A DNA stretch of 64,000 bases from Euglena gracilis. Its lineage: Eukaryota; Euglenida; Euglenophyceae; Euglenales. Where the stretch lies: the NCBI GenBank assembly GCA_039621445.1, contig CP154956.1:79232474-79296473 (forward strand). The letters are read 5' to 3'. The notes beneath the pieces were generated by a model. That model made no database searches. It was not told where the DNA came from and saw nothing but the letters and a program-made list of their open reading frames with translations. The position numbers and the translations under genes are program-made. Below, in pieces: positions 39,001 through 42,463 of this stretch; the first letter of the stretch is position 1; the number at the start of each line of letters is the position of its first letter.

Positions 39001-42000
39001 ATGTTCCCAGAATTCTGAGAATCATCTTTTTCGACATTTTTTTCTGTTACCTGGACCACCCCGAAATGCATTGAACCGAAGTTGGGTTTCCATGTGTTTC
39101 GTGTGTTTTTCTTTCACACATTCTTGTGGCACAACCCTCGAGGGTCCCCGCTGCCCCCCCCCCCCCCGCTGCACGAGGCGCAACAGTCGCAGCCTGGCGG
39201 TGCCCCGCACAGGGTCGGCAGCAGCGCCGGAAAGGGCCCACGAAGCACACCGTGTTCTGCCTGGTGGAGAAGCCTGGGTGGGTCCGGGCACCTGCTCTGC
39301 GACCCCTGCCTCTCCCAGTTCTGGAACTCTGCATTTCCCCCCCAGTTTTAATCCCCAATCCCTACCCGTCCAGCTTGTCAAGGCCGTCTAGCTTGCTTGT
39401 GCGCCAATGAAGTCAAACTCCGCCCATTGATTTTTCTGGGTGCGATATTTCTGTGAGAGTTTTGCTTTTTAATACTCAATCACCAGAGGAAAGTTTTTTT
39501 AACAGTCAGTAATTCACCGTTACATACACTGCCGCATGCACTTCCGTGATACCTGAGCACGTGGTCGCTATCTGATTATTTGGTGGAGACGTACGACCAA
39601 GGATGTATGCGCAGCCCCAATAAAACCTTCCCCCCCAAATCTGTCTGATGAACATGCTTTCCTGATCTTGTATTTTTTTGTTTTCTGGAAACAACATTTT
39701 TTTTTATTGAAACTTCCCATGGCCTTTTCCACTTTTTCTGCATTTTACGCAGCATAGTCCAAAGTAGTTGCTGCACGTCCACCAGGCCCAACCCCCCCCT
39801 TCCCTTGGCCTCTTTCCCCCTCCGCCATGCAGCCCTGCCCCCAGCGCGGGGCCGGAAGTGAAGTTCGCCGTCGAGGGGGAGGAGGTGGTGGCCCAGCCCG
39901 CCCCCTGCAAGCCCTGCGCCGAGGCCCGCCGCGAGGCCGATGCGCACGCGACGCGCTGCTTCGTGCAGCGGGCAGGCTGCTTTCGGGAGGAAGGTTGCAT
40001 CCCGGGGGGGATTGGCGATGGGTGCTGTGGACAGGCACCCCCTCCCCGTGTGTGCATTGTGGTTGTCTGTGGTGCCTGTTCTCCCTTCTTCTGGCAGTCT
40101 GGCCCGGCGCTGTTTTCCGCCTGTGGCCCTTTTTCTCCGTGTGCGTGGAGGCAGGGATTTCCACAAATTCGTAATTTGTGCCACAAATAATCACGAATAA
40201 TCACGAACCACGAATTTGGGGATTTTCCAAAATCACAAATAATCCGACACATCACGAATAATCACGAGTAATCACAAATGACCATGAACATCCACAAATA
40301 ATTATGAATGTATCCCTCTGAAAATCTGAAAATTGTGTTTCCATCAACCATGAATTTTCCCCGAAGCGGAACACAAACAAGGACAAGAGGTGATAAGCAC
40401 CCTCCTCCTCTTTCCTCTCTGCTGATCTCTCTCCCATGCTCTCTCTCTGCCCTGCCATCTGTCCATCATCTTTAGTAATGTCATCCCTTTTCCTCACCTG
40501 TTTTTAACCTGTTTTTATTCCTGATGAAGCCTGTGGAATTGGAGAACAGGTGGCTGGTGTTGGGCAAGCTGGCATTCTACACAATATTTGAGCAGGCCAG
40601 AGGAGGATGATAAAGGTCAAGATAATTGGGACGATTTGCAAGCTGGTGGAATCTGGCCTCCTGAAGTATCTGCCACAAGACAGGTGGCGAGGACATGTTT
40701 GAGTAAATCAATTGATCCAAAAAGGCCTACAGTGTTTAACAATGCGAAATAAAATTGAGCTTGCCCCGGGACACCTGCACCATCCTTCAGAAAATGTTTT
40801 TTTTTGATGAAATTCTGCCGATTTCTGCAAATTTTCACAAAACCCTGCAAAATTTCCACAGCAGAAAATTGTTCTGCATTGTAAATGTTCATTGTTGTTT
40901 TGCGCAAGGAAAGTGAAAAATCGGACGCTTTTACACTTACCGCCAGGCTCCAGCCACCTCCACCAGGGATTCCCAGTTCCACAAAATTCGTGCTGCTGCC
41001 CTTGATTCTGATTCATAATTGTTTGTGATTATTCGTGATTACTCGTGTTTACCCTGTTTACCTTGTTTCCTGCGCCGGCCACCGAGCACCCGCCAGGTAC
41101 ATGCTCCACTGTAGTTAGGGGGTTCTCCTTCACCATGGCGACACACCAGTTGCTCTAGTCCACGACCCCAGCAGGTGTGGTTCCCAGCGCACTAGACGGG
41201 TCCCCCAAATTGGGAATAAAACTAACAGTCTGTTTGGTAGGTCTATTCTAACCCCCCACCCCAAAATAAGACCCCGGGTCTACTTTTTGGGTCCGTTGCT
41301 GAACATCCCAAAGAAGGGGGGCTGGCTTTTTGGATTTTTGCAAAAAAAATTGACCGAAAAAAGCGTTCCCGCGGAAGGGTCCAAAAATGGTCCAAAAACG
41401 GCTTTTTTTTGCAACTCACAAAGGTGTCTCAAAACGGCCAATTTTAATACATGGAAAATGGCAAAACTTGAAAAGTGTCAAAAAATCACCCATTTTGGGG
41501 GGAATTTTCACAATGTTGGGGAGGGGTGGGTCTTTTTTTGGATTTCCCCCAAAAATCTCGAGGGGGGTCTTATTTTGGGGGGTGGGGAGGATAGGCCCCC
41601 TGTAGCCGGGGGGGGGGGCCCTGTAGAGTAGCCTGGGGGGGGGGGCGGGGGCTGTTCCAAAGCCGCCTGGTGGTGGGCCATCGCGTACGAGGGGACGATG
41701 CCCCAGGGCCGCCGCGGGGCGTCGAAGCCGTTCCAGGGCAAGGTGGTGTGCTCCCACTCCGACCGGGTGGGCGACGTGCGGCCAGGCCCTCCGCCCCCCG
41801 GGGCGGCGGTCGGCCGGCCGACCGGTTGGTGGGCCGCGCATCAGTGTGGAACGGGGTTCGATTGGATTGTTTGGGTTTGATTCCTGCGCCCAATGGTTGG
41901 CCCCAGGCTCCTCTGCCGGCTGGATTTGTCCGCATTCATCGGGTTTCGTTCATTTGCATTCCTTTGGACTGTTGGCACCCAAGCTGGTCTGCCCAGTCTA

Positions 42001-42422
42001 AACCCAACCTCCCTCAGGGTATGGGGGGGGGTCGTTTTCCCACAGGTCACAGGCCACAGGTAGCCGTCATACCCCTATTCACCGTCACACATGTTCACAG
42101 TCTCCCTGGGAAACTGTCTTTGTGCACAAAATGGTCATTCCCTGGGCGGGAAACTATCAGGGTTTCTGGCACTGGCCGACGTCTACAGCCCTGTGGAGGT
42201 CGCCCCACCGGCGTGGTTCTGGCCTCTTTGAACATCCTGATATGAATGTTACATGACCCAACTGACCCCCCCCCCCCAATCCTCGCAACCCTATGGGTGG
42301 TGGGTGGGGGGTCCGCCCCCCCCCCCGAGGTCTAAAAATAGCTTCCTGTGCTTTGGATGGATGTTTAGCATTCCAAAGATGCTGGCTAAGGATATATATA
42401 CATATATATGTATATGTACATA

Positions 42423-42463
<41 letters not shown>

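Larger units (their letters stand above)
36853..39177. other. Intron between DUSP3 exons
   Basis: It holds the MITE and the GGCAATTG modules. An exon-like frame at 37550-37610 ([18 protein letters not shown]) lies in the right order for a DUSP3 strand but is too weakly similar to call. Confidence 0.4.

Noticed and set aside
39082-39351. Alternative frame [13 protein letters not shown] at 39.29 kb as a C-x2-C block
   Set aside because: It lies beyond the GT donor at 39278, differs in copy B (CAACCCCGCC for CGACCCCTGCC, which alters the pair), and the better C-x2-C match is at 39.9 kb.
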